Source: UKL13-3 sp040387195 (GTDB lineage Bacteria; Bacteroidota; Bacteroidia; UKL13-3). Taken from it: a DNA stretch of 64,000 nucleotides. The stretch lies in contig JAZKEF010000008.1 of assembly GCA_040387195.1 (NCBI GenBank), positions 10,336 through 74,335 on the forward strand, given 5' to 3'. The notes under the pieces are model-generated. The model did no database searches and was not told the origin of the DNA. It worked only from the letters and a program-made list of their open reading frames with translations. The translations under genes were made by a program, and so were the position numbers. The first letter of the stretch is position 1, and each line of letters starts with the position of its first letter. Shown in pieces: positions 35,213-42,740 of this stretch.

Positions 35213-36115
35213 TTGGCACACCCGCTTTTACAACAATTGGCACAACATGATAAACGAGCCCTGGCACGAGCCATCAGCATGGTGGAAAATGAAACGACCG
35301 GGTACGAGGAATTGTTGAAAGCACTACCCAATAAACAGATTCCGGTAATTGGTATTACAGGTCCTCCGGGTGCAGGAAAAAGCACGCTCATTAGCGCACT
35401 TACCCAATGTATGCTTTTGGGCGGAAAAAAAGTAGCTATTATCGCTGTTGATCCAAGTTCTCCGTTTAACCGGGGTGCATTAATGGGCGATAGGGTTCGC
35501 ATGAGTGAGCATTTTTTGCACCCAGATGTATTTATCAGGAGCATGGCCAGCCGGGGAAGTCTTGGAGGATTATCGCCCAAAATATTGGAAGTAACTGACG
35601 TGCTTAAAGGAGCCTGGTTTGATTACATTATTATTGAAACGGTAGGGGTGGGTCAGAGCGAAGTAGAAATTGCATCGTTGGCAGACACCACAATTTTGGC
35701 CTTGGTGCCCGAGGCCGGTGATGATATACAAACCATTAAAAGTGGGGTGATGGAAATTGCAGATATTTATGTATTGAACAAGGCCGACCGTGCCGGAGCC
35801 AATACATTTTATAAAAACCTTACCATGCTGGCTCACAGCCACGCCACGAGTGAATGGGAAACTCCGGTGGTGCGCACAGTTGCTACCAAAAATGAAGGGC
35901 TGGATGAATTATTGCAGGCAATTGAAAGCCATGGAAGGGCAAACGAGCACAGTTCGCGAAAAGCTGTTTTGGTTGCCGAAAAGGCATTGACATTAATTAA
36001 GAACATGCGAACCAAAGATATTTTATTCCCGCAGTTGCTGGACGAAATTAGGGTTGCGCTGCAGGATCAAAACTTTAACCTATACCAATACGTTTCTAAG
36101 TATCGTAAGGGCTGA
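35213..36115 (+). CDS. meaB: Methylmalonyl-CoA mutase-associated GTPase
   Basis: 300 residues. Likely starts at TTG 35213 because the next ATG (35279) would remove the conserved N-terminal helix. P-loop GPPGAGKST at 50-58, switch I DPSSPFNRGALMGDRVRM, switch II-like ETVGVGQSEVEI, and base-specificity NKADRAG. MeaB chaperones adenosylcobalamin-dependent methylmalonyl-CoA mutase by GTP-gated cofactor delivery and protection. Length and motifs match MeaB/ArgK. The mutase is not in this window, so it must be encoded elsewhere. The context (glycosyltransferase, FMN reductase) gives no further clue. Confidence 0.93.
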   Translation: MAHPLLQQLAQHDKRALARAISMVENETTGYEELLKALPNKQIPVIGITGPPGAGKSTLISALTQCMLLGGKKVAIIAVDPSSPFNRGALMGDRVRMSEHFLHPDVFIRSMASRGSLGGLSPKILEVTDVLKGAWFDYIIIETVGVGQSEVEIASLADTTILALVPEAGDDIQTIKSGVMEIADIYVLNKADRAGANTFYKNLTMLAHSHATSEWETPVVRTVATKNEGLDELLQAIESHGRANEHSSRKAVLVAEKALTLIKNMRTKDILFPQLLDEIRVALQDQNFNLYQYVSKYRKG

Positions 36116-36145
36116 TCTATCAAGCCACAACTCAACAACTACTCA

Positions 36146-36721
36146 ATGAACATTGCTATACTTTCAGGCTCAGCACGGGCAAATAATAATACGTTTCGGG
36201 TGGGTAAAGCCATTGAGCGGCAACTCGGGAGTATGGGCCATACTGCATCGTTGGTGGATTTTCAGCAATATGATATTCCGCTTATCAATCAGGGACCTAT
36301 TGATGAATCGGCATTTACCCCGTTCCAACAGCAACTGGTGGATTCAATGTCTCCTGCACAAATCATTATCATTATTACACCTGAGTATAACTGGAGCACC
36401 ACCCCCGAGATTTTGAATTTTTTGCACCGTATGGGGGATCGCAAATTTGATTATTTATTTGATGAGAAAGTATTTGCAACCATTGGTGTTTCTACCGGAA
36501 AGGGAGGGAAAGCACCTGCATTGCACCTGCATACCATTCTCAATAAAATTATCAGCTTTACCGATTTGAATTCGTTCGTTTCATCCAAAATTTTCGAAGC
36601 GCATTACACCAAAGCAGTGTTGGATGAAGATGGTAACCCGCTTGGAAATGATTTGTTTAATGCGGGACTGGAAGATTTTATTGGTTATACGATAAGAATG
36701 GCACAGCGCTGGAATACCTAG
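36146..36721 (+). CDS. NADPH-dependent FMN reductase family flavoprotein
   Basis: 191 residues, flavodoxin-like fold. FMN-phosphate loop GSARANNNTF (8-17), and the family signature ITPEYNWSTTPEILNFLHRMGD, where the Tyr stacks on flavin. Later GVSTGKGGKAPALHL. Relatives include azoreductases, chromate and quinone reductases and FMN reductases, so the electron acceptor is undetermined. It is convergent with the XRE gene, 3 nt between the ORFs. Confidence 0.88.
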   Translation: MNIAILSGSARANNNTFRVGKAIERQLGSMGHTASLVDFQQYDIPLINQGPIDESAFTPFQQQLVDSMSPAQIIIIITPEYNWSTTPEILNFLHRMGDRKFDYLFDEKVFATIGVSTGKGGKAPALHLHTILNKIISFTDLNSFVSSKIFEAHYTKAVLDEDGNPLGNDLFNAGLEDFIGYTIRMAQRWNT

Positions 36722-36724
36722 CCC

Positions 36725-37093
36725 TTAACTCTTCTTTTTAGCCTTTTTCTCAAGCGCTACAATTTTTTCCTTTAAAGCAAGAATCAGATCAGCTTGCGAT
36801 TGGACGAGTTGTTGCAATTGTTGGACATCCTTTTCAAGTTGTTTCACCAACTCCATTTGTTTTGCATTTTTATTAGATCCGTAAGGCGCCTGAGGGTCAT
36901 TTACCTGATTGGTGGTTTCATCCAGTTCCAGTCCTAAAACATCACAAATTTTCCTGAGGGTATAGTAGTTAGCCTTTCCTGTTTGTTCAATGCTGCTGAT
37001 GAGTGGCCGCGTTTTATTAATCTTTTCCGCCAATTCCTCTTGAGTTAACCCCTTACTGATGCGGGCAATCTTTATACGTAGGCCTAAATGCAT
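36725..37093 (-). CDS. XRE-type helix-turn-helix regulator with C-terminal coiled coil
   Basis: 122 residues. N-terminal HTH_3 (about 4-58): IKIARISKGLTQEELAEKINKTRPLISSIEQTGKANYYTLRKICDVLG, the full Cro/CI pattern. The C-terminus (about 78-120) is a Leu/Gln heptad coiled coil (ELVKQLEKDVQQLQQLVQSQADLILALKEKIVALEKK) that likely dimerises the protein. A single-domain regulator of this kind usually controls a nearby promoter. The AT-rich palindromic gap immediately upstream of it (37094-37525) is the obvious candidate, and the three exported genes beyond are possible targets; this is inference. Confidence 0.88.
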   Translation of the reverse strand: MHLGLRIKIARISKGLTQEELAEKINKTRPLISSIEQTGKANYYTLRKICDVLGLELDETTNQVNDPQAPYGSNKNAKQMELVKQLEKDVQQLQQLVQSQADLILALKEKIVALEKKAKKKS

Positions 37094-37154
37094 GGCGCAA
37101 GGTTGTAAATAATATACTTACATTCAGCTAATTATAATATTAATACTAATAATA

Positions 37155-37175
37155 AAATTATTAATTTGATAATTT
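37155..37175. promoter_or_regulatory. Palindrome in the AT-rich gap upstream of the XRE gene (candidate operator)
   Basis: AAATTAT-TAATTTG-ATAATTT: 7-bp arms, 7-nt spacer, in a very AT-rich run 60 nt before the XRE start. The rest of the 432-nt gap 37094-37525 has no convincing gene; a 62-codon frame at 37327-37515 has no family similarity and no start signal. Candidate autoregulatory or shared operator only. Confidence 0.3.
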
Positions 37176-37525
37176 AAATGAAAATGATTTTCCTTTGTAT
37201 CAAATAACCCCAATCAAATGTTTAACCCCGACTCCAAATACACTGATTCAATTTGTTTAACCAGATTTTGGTAACAACGCTTTTTGCAAGTGCATAGCGA
37301 TGTGACAATTTTGATATTGGTCTTGGATGCGGAAGAAACAGTTGAGGAGTTATGAAAACCCTAAAATGAAAGGAGACCCGAAGACCCAAACAACTAAACC
37401 CAACAAGTTGGAGCTATTAAGAGGTAATAGTTCAACCAGCAGCCGCATTCGCTATACTTTTGAAATGCATCAATCATTTATTAAACCCCTGTCTTATTCT
37501 AAAGAGGACAGCTAAATTAAGTAGC

Positions 37526-37963
37526 ATGAAAATTACACGATTATCATTTTTATTCATTGTTACGGCAATATTCATAAATCTGAGTATAGCCAATGCAAGG
37601 AACCCTAAAACACCACCAAAGGTAAAAGTTGAAAATGCAATGAAGAAGCCCAAAATAGAGAAGCAAGACTTCTGTATTGTAAGAGGCTTCTATGAAGAAA
37701 TAAACGAGAGCGGACATAGATACTATATCTGCCGGTTGGTTTCAACAGCCAAGTGTATGGCTATTCCATGCAATGTTTGGGGACCTTATGGGCCTAATAA
37801 TAGCAAAGCTGTTGAGACTGCGCCAATTCCTGAGCATTTACAAATAGACAATAGCAAAAAGTACATTGTTAAGTTTAATGTAAATGGTGCGACAGAGGTG
37901 CAATATGTGAATGGAATTACCATTGAGGAAACATCGGATGTTATAGCTGTTCATTATTATTAA
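37526..37963 (+). CDS. Small exported protein of unknown function
   Basis: 145 residues from the ATG at 37526. Signal peptide MKITRLSFLFIVTAIFINLSIANA. The mature protein begins with a Lys/Pro-rich stretch (RNPKTPPKVKVENAMKKPK) and then has four cysteines (DFCIV, YICRL, AKCMAIPCNVW), which may form disulfides, and a C-terminal beta-rich part (KKYIVKFNVNGATEVQYVNG). Not recognised. It is followed 11 nt later by another small exported Cys-containing gene and then by a large exported CxxC protein, so the three look like one unit. Confidence 0.65.
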   Translation: MKITRLSFLFIVTAIFINLSIANARNPKTPPKVKVENAMKKPKIEKQDFCIVRGFYEEINESGHRYYICRLVSTAKCMAIPCNVWGPYGPNNSKAVETAPIPEHLQIDNSKKYIVKFNVNGATEVQYVNGITIEETSDVIAVHYY

Positions 37964-37974
37964 TCAACCAACAC

Positions 37975-38385
37975 ATGAAAAACATACTATTTATCATTTG
38001 CGCATTTGTTTTTACAATGAGCGTAAACGCAGTTGAAAAGCCTAAAGAGAAACTAGGCGGAGGAAAGGTTTTGGGGGTAGCAAGGCTTATTGGAGCAAAC
38101 TCAAAACTTATTATCATAAGTTGTGATGTATCAAAGAAAACATGCTTATACGTTTTGAAAAAGGCAGTGGCCGATGAAGCAGAAGATATTTGCAAGGTTA
38201 TGGAACCCTGGCAAGTACCTCCAGTTGCAGAGCAACATTTTAACTCCAACTATCCTTTTGCATTTTCATTTGATACCGAAGTGTTGACTTTTTATCCTGC
38301 CACATCTATTCGAATGGGATGCCCAAATGAAACGGGTGATGTACAGATTACAATCGAAACGGAAGCCACCGTTAAATTACCATAA
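37975..38385 (+). CDS. Small exported protein of unknown function
   Basis: 136 residues. Signal peptide MKNILFIICAFVFTMSVNA. The mature part has a Gly-rich start (KLGGGKVLGVARLIGANSKLIII), four cysteines (SCDVSKKTC, DICKV, MGCPN) and a beta-rich end (DVQITIETEATVKLP). Same size, export signal and Cys count as the gene 11 nt upstream, but no clear sequence similarity by eye. A 13-bp perfect hairpin follows 7 nt after the stop, so the two small genes may have their own transcript. Not recognised. Confidence 0.65.
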   Translation: MKNILFIICAFVFTMSVNAVEKPKEKLGGGKVLGVARLIGANSKLIIISCDVSKKTCLYVLKKAVADEAEDICKVMEPWQVPPVAEQHFNSNYPFAFSFDTEVLTFYPATSIRMGCPNETGDVQITIETEATVKLP

Positions 38386-38392
38386 TTCCTTT

Positions 38393-38426
38393 ATCGTAAC
38401 AGAGTCCGAGAGAACTCTGTTACGAT
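38393..38426 (+). terminator. Perfect 13-bp hairpin between the second and third gene of the exported cluster
   Basis: ATCGTAACAGAGT / ACTCTGTTACGAT with an 8-nt loop. Followed by TTAAATT rather than a strong T-run, so it is either a leaky terminator or an mRNA-end-protecting stem. It would reduce expression of the third gene relative to the first two. Confidence 0.65.
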
Positions 38427-38452
38427 TTAAATTACAAACAATAATCAGTCTA

Positions 38453-39889
38453 ATGCGCATATTATTTTTTTTGTTAACCTTCATCATCATTACCGTTAAG
38501 GTATTTGCAAACGATTCAACCATTCAGAACCGGGTGCTCATAGCTATCAATATCAACTCTTGTTCTTTTTGCAATAAAGCAACAAATGCAATGATTGATG
38601 AAAGTCTGACAGGTAAAGTCGATCTCTTATTTTATTCCGAGGATGCATCACCGGAACAAATTGATGAATTCCTGACAGCTAATTTTACAATCAAACCACG
38701 GTATGTTTTTAATGACAAGCTTTATAAAAGTGCAACCCAACATTTAAAGATTTTTAAATCGCCACTATTTATCATATTGGATACGAGCCTTTCGGTTGTA
38801 AGAACATTCCCCATTGACAGCATTCATTTTTATAAAGACCTAATAAAGGCAACGATTAATGAAAAGGGAACAAAAACAGAAATATCGAATACCAGAATAA
38901 AAAGAATGTCGGGTTACAGGCGCGTGAACAAAGTGGAAGACCATTTATTTGTAACCGGCATGGGTAATACTACCAAGATTTACGACTACAATTTAAAGAC
39001 ACGGACCTTAGATTCTTTATGTTTTACAAGCAATGATAAGCTCATTTACAAACTTTTGGAAATGAGAGGAGTGAAGGGAATAAATGTAGCAGAGGTCAAA
39101 AGGATATTTAGGGAAAAACGTTTGCCATATGAAATAGTAAGTTTCAATACGAGACCATATAGTACAACAAGCAGGTTATACAATATAATGTACGTGGAGT
39201 ATTTGGATCCGAACAAATACTCTGATACAATAAGCACAGAGTTGCTGTTTTTCCTATACTCTTATGATCCCGTTGCAAGAGACCTGAGAATTCATAAATA
39301 CAAGCATTACGAAAAGGATTGGGAGTCGGGTGAAATAATGGATGATTTAAGACTGGATTATATTACACTGGAACAAGTAAATGACAGTCTTTGGATGATG
39401 GGTACGGAGCATATTAATGAAAAAGTAAATAACGAAAAGACGTTTATGTACTTTTCCAACACCAGCAATGATAAAGAGTTAAGATATAATGGAAAGAGGT
39501 TTTCTGTGAGAACGGATTCCATGGTAACGTTTGATAATGAGTCCATGAACAATCCAATGAGACTTTATTTTTACGAGCTTTTAGCATCATTTCTGTATTA
39601 CAACGAATCACCTTTTTACTATAATTATAAAACACAACAAATATTCGATATGAGAACCTTTTCTGAAGATTGCACTTGGATTTTCGATATGGAAGAAACA
39701 GATAATACACTGTCTGTTTTGGTGGAAGAAAATGAATCTATTGTTTTATACAATCTTGATAAAGAATCAAAACGGATGTTAAAGCGGGAGTTTCTGGGGA
39801 AAAATGATTCAAAAGGAAATGTTACATTGGATGATGGAAATGTAGTGTATACGAATAAAAAAGGAGACATCGTTTCGTATTCACATTAA
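38453..39889 (+). CDS. Exported protein with thioredoxin-like CxxC module and beta-propeller-like body
   Basis: 478 residues from the ATG at 38453; the upstream frame runs into the preceding gene and hairpin. Signal peptide MRILFFLLTFIIITVKVFA. About residues 26-135 resemble a thioredoxin fold: VLIAININSCSFCNKATNAMIDE with CSFC at 37-40, a long helix, and a later strand-rich part SPLFIILDTSLSVVRTF. The rest (about 150-478) is beta-rich, with phrases such as VTGMGNTTKIYDYNLKTRTLDSL and NESIVLYNLDKESKRM, like blades of a propeller. The mix (N-terminal thiol module plus propeller) resembles exported Bacteroidota proteins encoded beside small secreted peptides, but I cannot assign a function. Confidence 0.65.
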   Translation: MRILFFLLTFIIITVKVFANDSTIQNRVLIAININSCSFCNKATNAMIDESLTGKVDLLFYSEDASPEQIDEFLTANFTIKPRYVFNDKLYKSATQHLKIFKSPLFIILDTSLSVVRTFPIDSIHFYKDLIKATINEKGTKTEISNTRIKRMSGYRRVNKVEDHLFVTGMGNTTKIYDYNLKTRTLDSLCFTSNDKLIYKLLEMRGVKGINVAEVKRIFREKRLPYEIVSFNTRPYSTTSRLYNIMYVEYLDPNKYSDTISTELLFFLYSYDPVARDLRIHKYKHYEKDWESGEIMDDLRLDYITLEQVNDSLWMMGTEHINEKVNNEKTFMYFSNTSNDKELRYNGKRFSVRTDSMVTFDNESMNNPMRLYFYELLASFLYYNESPFYYNYKTQQIFDMRTFSEDCTWIFDMEETDNTLSVLVEENESIVLYNLDKESKRMLKREFLGKNDSKGNVTLDDGNVVYTNKKGDIVSYSH

Positions 39890-39982
39890 CAATCTGTCCT
39901 GTTACAGCGATTAAAGACCGGTTTAGATAGTTGGGCCATCAATACAATCTTATTTGACTAAGGGGTTAGTTAAAATCGAGGA

Positions 39983-40012
39983 TCCACCCTGCTTTATGCA
40001 GGGTGGTCTTTG
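39983..40012 (+). terminator. Terminator after the exported cluster
   Basis: CCACCCTGC / GCAGGGTGG, 5-nt loop, followed by TCTTTGTTT, between the end of the 478-residue gene and the DUF486 gene. Confidence 0.75.
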
Positions 40013-40057
40013 TTTGAGACCCACATGGACAACGTTTTAAGGCTTCTGAATGGCCGA

Positions 40058-40453
40058 TTACCACTTCTTAAAAATTACGAATACGGCTAGCACAATGAGT
40101 GCAAAACCAAGTATGTGATTCCATTGGAGGTTTCCTTCTTTGAAAACATAAATATTAACCAGCACAAATACCATGATGGAAACAGCTTCCTGAATGGTTT
40201 TGAGTTCAAACATGCTAAATGGGCCTCCATGGTCTATATGCCCAATTCTGTTGGCCGGAACCTGAAATATATATTCGAATAGCGCTATTCCCCAACTGAT
40301 GGCAATAATGCCAATTAATCCGGTACTTTTTAGCCAGCCGATCTTTTGAAACTGAAGGTGTCCGTACCAGGCAAATGTCATAAATAGGTTGGAAACAATG
40401 AGTAAGAGGATGGTATAGGTTCCCTTGGTAAGCATAAAATGATTAATTTTCAA
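40058..40453 (-). CDS. DMT-family protein, DUF486
   Basis: 131 residues (ATG at 40453; an alternative Met at residue 7, 40435). Four membrane helices: TILLLIVSNLFMTFAWYGHL, LKSTGLIGIIAISWGIALFEYIF, KTIQEAVSIMVFVLVNIYVF, ILGFALIVLAVFVIF. The signature WYGHLQ...VPANRIG...PFSMFELKTIQE is diagnostic for DUF486, a small relative of drug/metabolite transporters. No substrate is known. It is convergent with the exported cluster; its upstream end overlaps the 5' region of the next plus-strand gene. Confidence 0.88.
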   Translation of the reverse strand: MKINHFMLTKGTYTILLLIVSNLFMTFAWYGHLQFQKIGWLKSTGLIGIIAISWGIALFEYIFQVPANRIGHIDHGGPFSMFELKTIQEAVSIMVFVLVNIYVFKEGNLQWNHILGFALIVLAVFVIFKKW

Positions 40454-40513
40454 ACAAATGTATTTTCATTAATCGACAAAAGCAGTAGTTTCGCAGGCGA
40501 CAGAAATAATAAT

Positions 40514-40867
40514 ATGAAACCGATAATCGATAAAATTAAAAAGACACTGGCTTCGGATGGTGTTGGGGCCAAAGTTGTTGAACAACTGAAAGAATTGCGA
40601 GAATATGTAAAAGAAAACCTGAATGAGCCTGGTTATGTACGTATGATCCGCTTGGCGTACGAAAACATTGAGGAGAACAAGGGTGAGTATACATTTCTGT
40701 ATTTGCAGGACGATGACGGGAAAGCGAATCTGGATTATCTGATGGACTTGTTTGCAGATTATAATAATAAGTACAACCGCGAAGAACTACAGGATATCCG
40801 TAACCTGATGGATGGTATTGTTCCGGAGGAAGACGAAGAAGGTGAAGAAATTGGCGGAGAAGGTTAA
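40514..40867 (+). CDS. Small acidic conserved Bacteroidota protein
   Basis: 117 residues from the ATG at 40514 (MKPIIDKIKKTLASDG); upstream codons lie in a spacer with a promoter-like TAGTTTCG at 40486. Amphipathic helical N-terminus (VVEQLKELREYVKENLNEPGYVRMIRLAYENIEENKGEYTFLYL) and an acidic C-terminus (EEDEEGEEIGGEG). Cytoplasmic, no cofactor motif. A family of this type recurs in Bacteroidota without assigned function. A clear terminator follows. Confidence 0.7.
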   Translation: MKPIIDKIKKTLASDGVGAKVVEQLKELREYVKENLNEPGYVRMIRLAYENIEENKGEYTFLYLQDDDGKANLDYLMDLFADYNNKYNREELQDIRNLMDGIVPEEDEEGEEIGGEG

Positions 40868-40889
40868 TCCCTGCTACCGGAGATATAAA

Positions 40890-40921
40890 AAAATGCCGTA
40901 CTGATTCAGTACGGCATTTTT
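40890..40921 (+). terminator. Rho-independent terminator
   Basis: AAATGCCGTACTGA / TCAGTACGGCATTTTT stem with tight loop and a T-run 23 nt after the stop of the acidic protein; also works on the minus strand for the 40925-41455 gene. Confidence 0.9.
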
Positions 40922-40924
40922 GTT

Positions 40925-41455
40925 TTAGAGCAGTTTCTCTGTGAGCTCATTCATCTTTTGTTCACTGTATTCGCCTTGGGTATGATATATCACCCTTCCT
41001 TCGGCATCAAGCACAAAAAAGTGAGGTTCTTTTACATCTGTAATCTTCAGGTTTTTCATTAAGGTATTTACATCATCATCACTTACCATAAAATTGGGGT
41101 AGAGTTTTTTCTCAACTTCCTTTTTCGATTGTTTCTTAGCCTCGACCAATCCAAGTTTGGCAATTCCCTTAAGCATGCCCACAAAACAGAGGTTGGCATC
41201 ATACATGCGGCCACCCATTAATCCACCCATTCCTTCGGCAAAAAGAGCCGTGTACAAAGGACTATTCCATACACGTAGCATTTTTTCGGCTTTGGGCGAC
41301 ATTGCCAAACATACTACCGAGCGTTTCCCTTTAACATCATTGGGAATCACCAGTTTTTTATCGGCTAATGTTTCGCAGGTGAGCGTTGGAAAAACCTGCT
41401 GTGCGTGACTCTGCAGGCAATAAAACAGGATACATACAAGCAATAATTTTTTCAT
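40925..41455 (-). CDS. Exported protein, thioredoxin-like fold suspected
   Basis: 176 residues from the ATG at 41453-41455 with signal peptide MKKLLLVCILFYCLQSHAQ. The mature protein reads like a thiol-fold protein of the Bacteroidota redox-like type: VFPTLTCETLADKKLVIPNDVKGKRSVVCLAMSPKAEKML, then a long helical insert (MGGLMGGRMYDANLCFVGMLKGIAKLGLVEAKK), and a C-terminal strand pair DVKEPHFFVLDAEGRVIYHTQGEYSEQKMNEL. No CxxC, so a redox role is doubtful; it may be a degenerate thioredoxin scaffold. Downstream of gcvH on the same strand but separated by a terminator. Confidence 0.7.
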   Translation of the reverse strand: MKKLLLVCILFYCLQSHAQQVFPTLTCETLADKKLVIPNDVKGKRSVVCLAMSPKAEKMLRVWNSPLYTALFAEGMGGLMGGRMYDANLCFVGMLKGIAKLGLVEAKKQSKKEVEKKLYPNFMVSDDDVNTLMKNLKITDVKEPHFFVLDAEGRVIYHTQGEYSEQKMNELTEKLL

Positions 41456-41480
41456 AACAAATAAATTAAATGGCACAAAA

Positions 41481-41507
41481 AAAGGAACCGTGTTGTGCAG
41501 TTCCTTT
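41481..41507 (-). terminator. Terminator after gcvH
   Basis: AAAGGAAC / GTTCCTTT with an 11-nt loop and a run of T on the minus strand, between gcvH and the exported protein gene. Confidence 0.75.
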
Positions 41508-41527
41508 TTGTTAAATTATCGTTTCGC

Positions 41528-41908
41528 TTAAGCGTTGATTAACGTTTTGTAATCGGCAGCATTCATCAAACCTTCAACTTCGGCTGTATTGGTTAATTTT
41601 ATTTTCACCATCCAACCGTCACCATAAGGATCGCTGTTTACCAATTCGGGTGCGCTATCCAATTTTCCATTCATTTCCAATACTTCACCACTTACCGGCA
41701 TAAACAAGTCTGAAACTGTTTTTACAGCTTCTACAGTACCAAATACATCATGCTGGCTCACTGTTTTGCCAACTGAATTGATATCTACATAAACGATATC
41801 ACCCAGTTCGTGTTGAGCAAAATCGGTAATACCTACGTAGGCAGTATCGCCTTCTACGCGAACCCACTCGTGATCTTTGGTGTAAACCAGTGTTTCAGGA
41901 AAATTCAT
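41528..41908 (-). CDS. gcvH: Glycine cleavage system H protein
   Basis: 126 residues, the standard size. It carries the lipoyl arm that shuttles the aminomethyl group between the P, T and L proteins of glycine cleavage. The lipoylation site is K63 in TVEAVKTVSDLFMP, and the beta-barrel strands TAYVGITDFAQHELGDIVYVD match the family exactly. Monocistronic here, with its own terminator and divergent from rsmI, 109 nt apart. The P, T and L genes are not in the window. Confidence 0.97.
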   Translation of the reverse strand: MNFPETLVYTKDHEWVRVEGDTAYVGITDFAQHELGDIVYVDINSVGKTVSQHDVFGTVEAVKTVSDLFMPVSGEVLEMNGKLDSAPELVNSDPYGDGWMVKIKLTNTAEVEGLMNAADYKTLINA

Positions 41909-41969
41909 AATCTGTATGTGTTTTAAAGTGGGTGCAAATTAAAAATTTAACTGGTAAAAAAAACGAAAT

Positions 41970-41988
41970 TTATAAGGTTACCTTATAA
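41970..41988. promoter_or_regulatory. 19-bp palindrome between gcvH and rsmI (candidate operator)
   Basis: TTATAAGG-TTA-CCTTATAA, perfect arms of 8 with a 3-nt centre, in the divergent intergenic region, 30 nt before the chosen rsmI start. Typical size and symmetry for a dimeric regulator site. No cognate regulator is identifiable. Confidence 0.4.
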
Positions 41989-42017
41989 GAATGAGCATTT
42001 GCTCTTATCTTGCACAC

Positions 42018-42722
42018 ATGGCAGGCCAGTTATATTTAGTCCCCACCCCAATCGGAAACCTTGAGGATATTACCCTCAGGGCATTGCGCATACTTAAAGA
42101 AGTGGACGCCATTCTGGCCGAAGATACCCGTCAATCCATTAAGTTATTAAAACATTACGAAATTGAAAAAACGCTGATCCCATATCACATGCACAACGAA
42201 CACCGCGAATTGCAGCGGTTTGTGACCATGCTGGAAAATGGGAAGAACCTGGCATTGGTGAGTGATGCAGGCACACCAGCAATTAGCGATCCGGGGTTTT
42301 TGCTGGTACGTGAGTGTTTGCGAAACCAGATTAAGATTGAATGTTTGCCGGGAGCAACGGCTTTTGTTCCTGCACTGGTTAAAAGCGGATTGCCGAGCGA
42401 TAGTTTTTGCTTCGAGGGTTTCTTGCCGGAGAAAAAGGGCCGCCAAACCATGCTCAAAAAACTGGCTGAAGAGGAGCGAACCATTATTTTATATGAATCG
42501 CCTCATCGTTTGGTGAAATGTTTACATCAGTTAAAGGAATTTTTTGGTGGCGAGAGGCAAGCCTCTGTTTCGAGGGAATTGACCAAGATGTTTGAAGAAA
42601 CCGTAAACGGAACAGTGGATGAGTTGATAACCCATTTTGAAGCCAAACCGGTAAAAGGGGAGATTGTAATGGTTATAGATGGGAAGCCTAAGAAAGGTCG
42701 GTCGGATAGAGATCCGGAGTAG
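42018..42722 (+). CDS. rsmI: 16S rRNA 2'-O-ribose C1402 methyltransferase
   Basis: 234 residues from the ATG at 42018; the extra 9 codons upstream are unlike the family. SAM-dependent tetrapyrrole-methylase fold. MAGQLYLVPTPIGNLEDITLRALRILKEVDAILAEDTRQSIKLLKHY is the diagnostic N-terminus; GTPAISDPGFLLV and FEGFLPEKKGRQ follow, then ILYESPHRLVKCL. It methylates C1402 of 16S rRNA together with RsmH. A single gene, convergent with the helical protein gene, 18 nt between stops. Confidence 0.96.
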   Translation: MAGQLYLVPTPIGNLEDITLRALRILKEVDAILAEDTRQSIKLLKHYEIEKTLIPYHMHNEHRELQRFVTMLENGKNLALVSDAGTPAISDPGFLLVRECLRNQIKIECLPGATAFVPALVKSGLPSDSFCFEGFLPEKKGRQTMLKKLAEEERTIILYESPHRLVKCLHQLKEFFGGERQASVSRELTKMFEETVNGTVDELITHFEAKPVKGEIVMVIDGKPKKGRSDRDPE

Positions 42723-42740
42723 ACAAAAATAAGGCAAGAG

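Noticed and set aside
37327..37515. 62-codon frame in the AT-rich gap before the exported cluster
   Set aside because: No start signal, no domain and no codon bias that sets it apart; low-complexity Lys/Ser/Thr content. It could be the leader of the first exported gene but nothing supports a protein.
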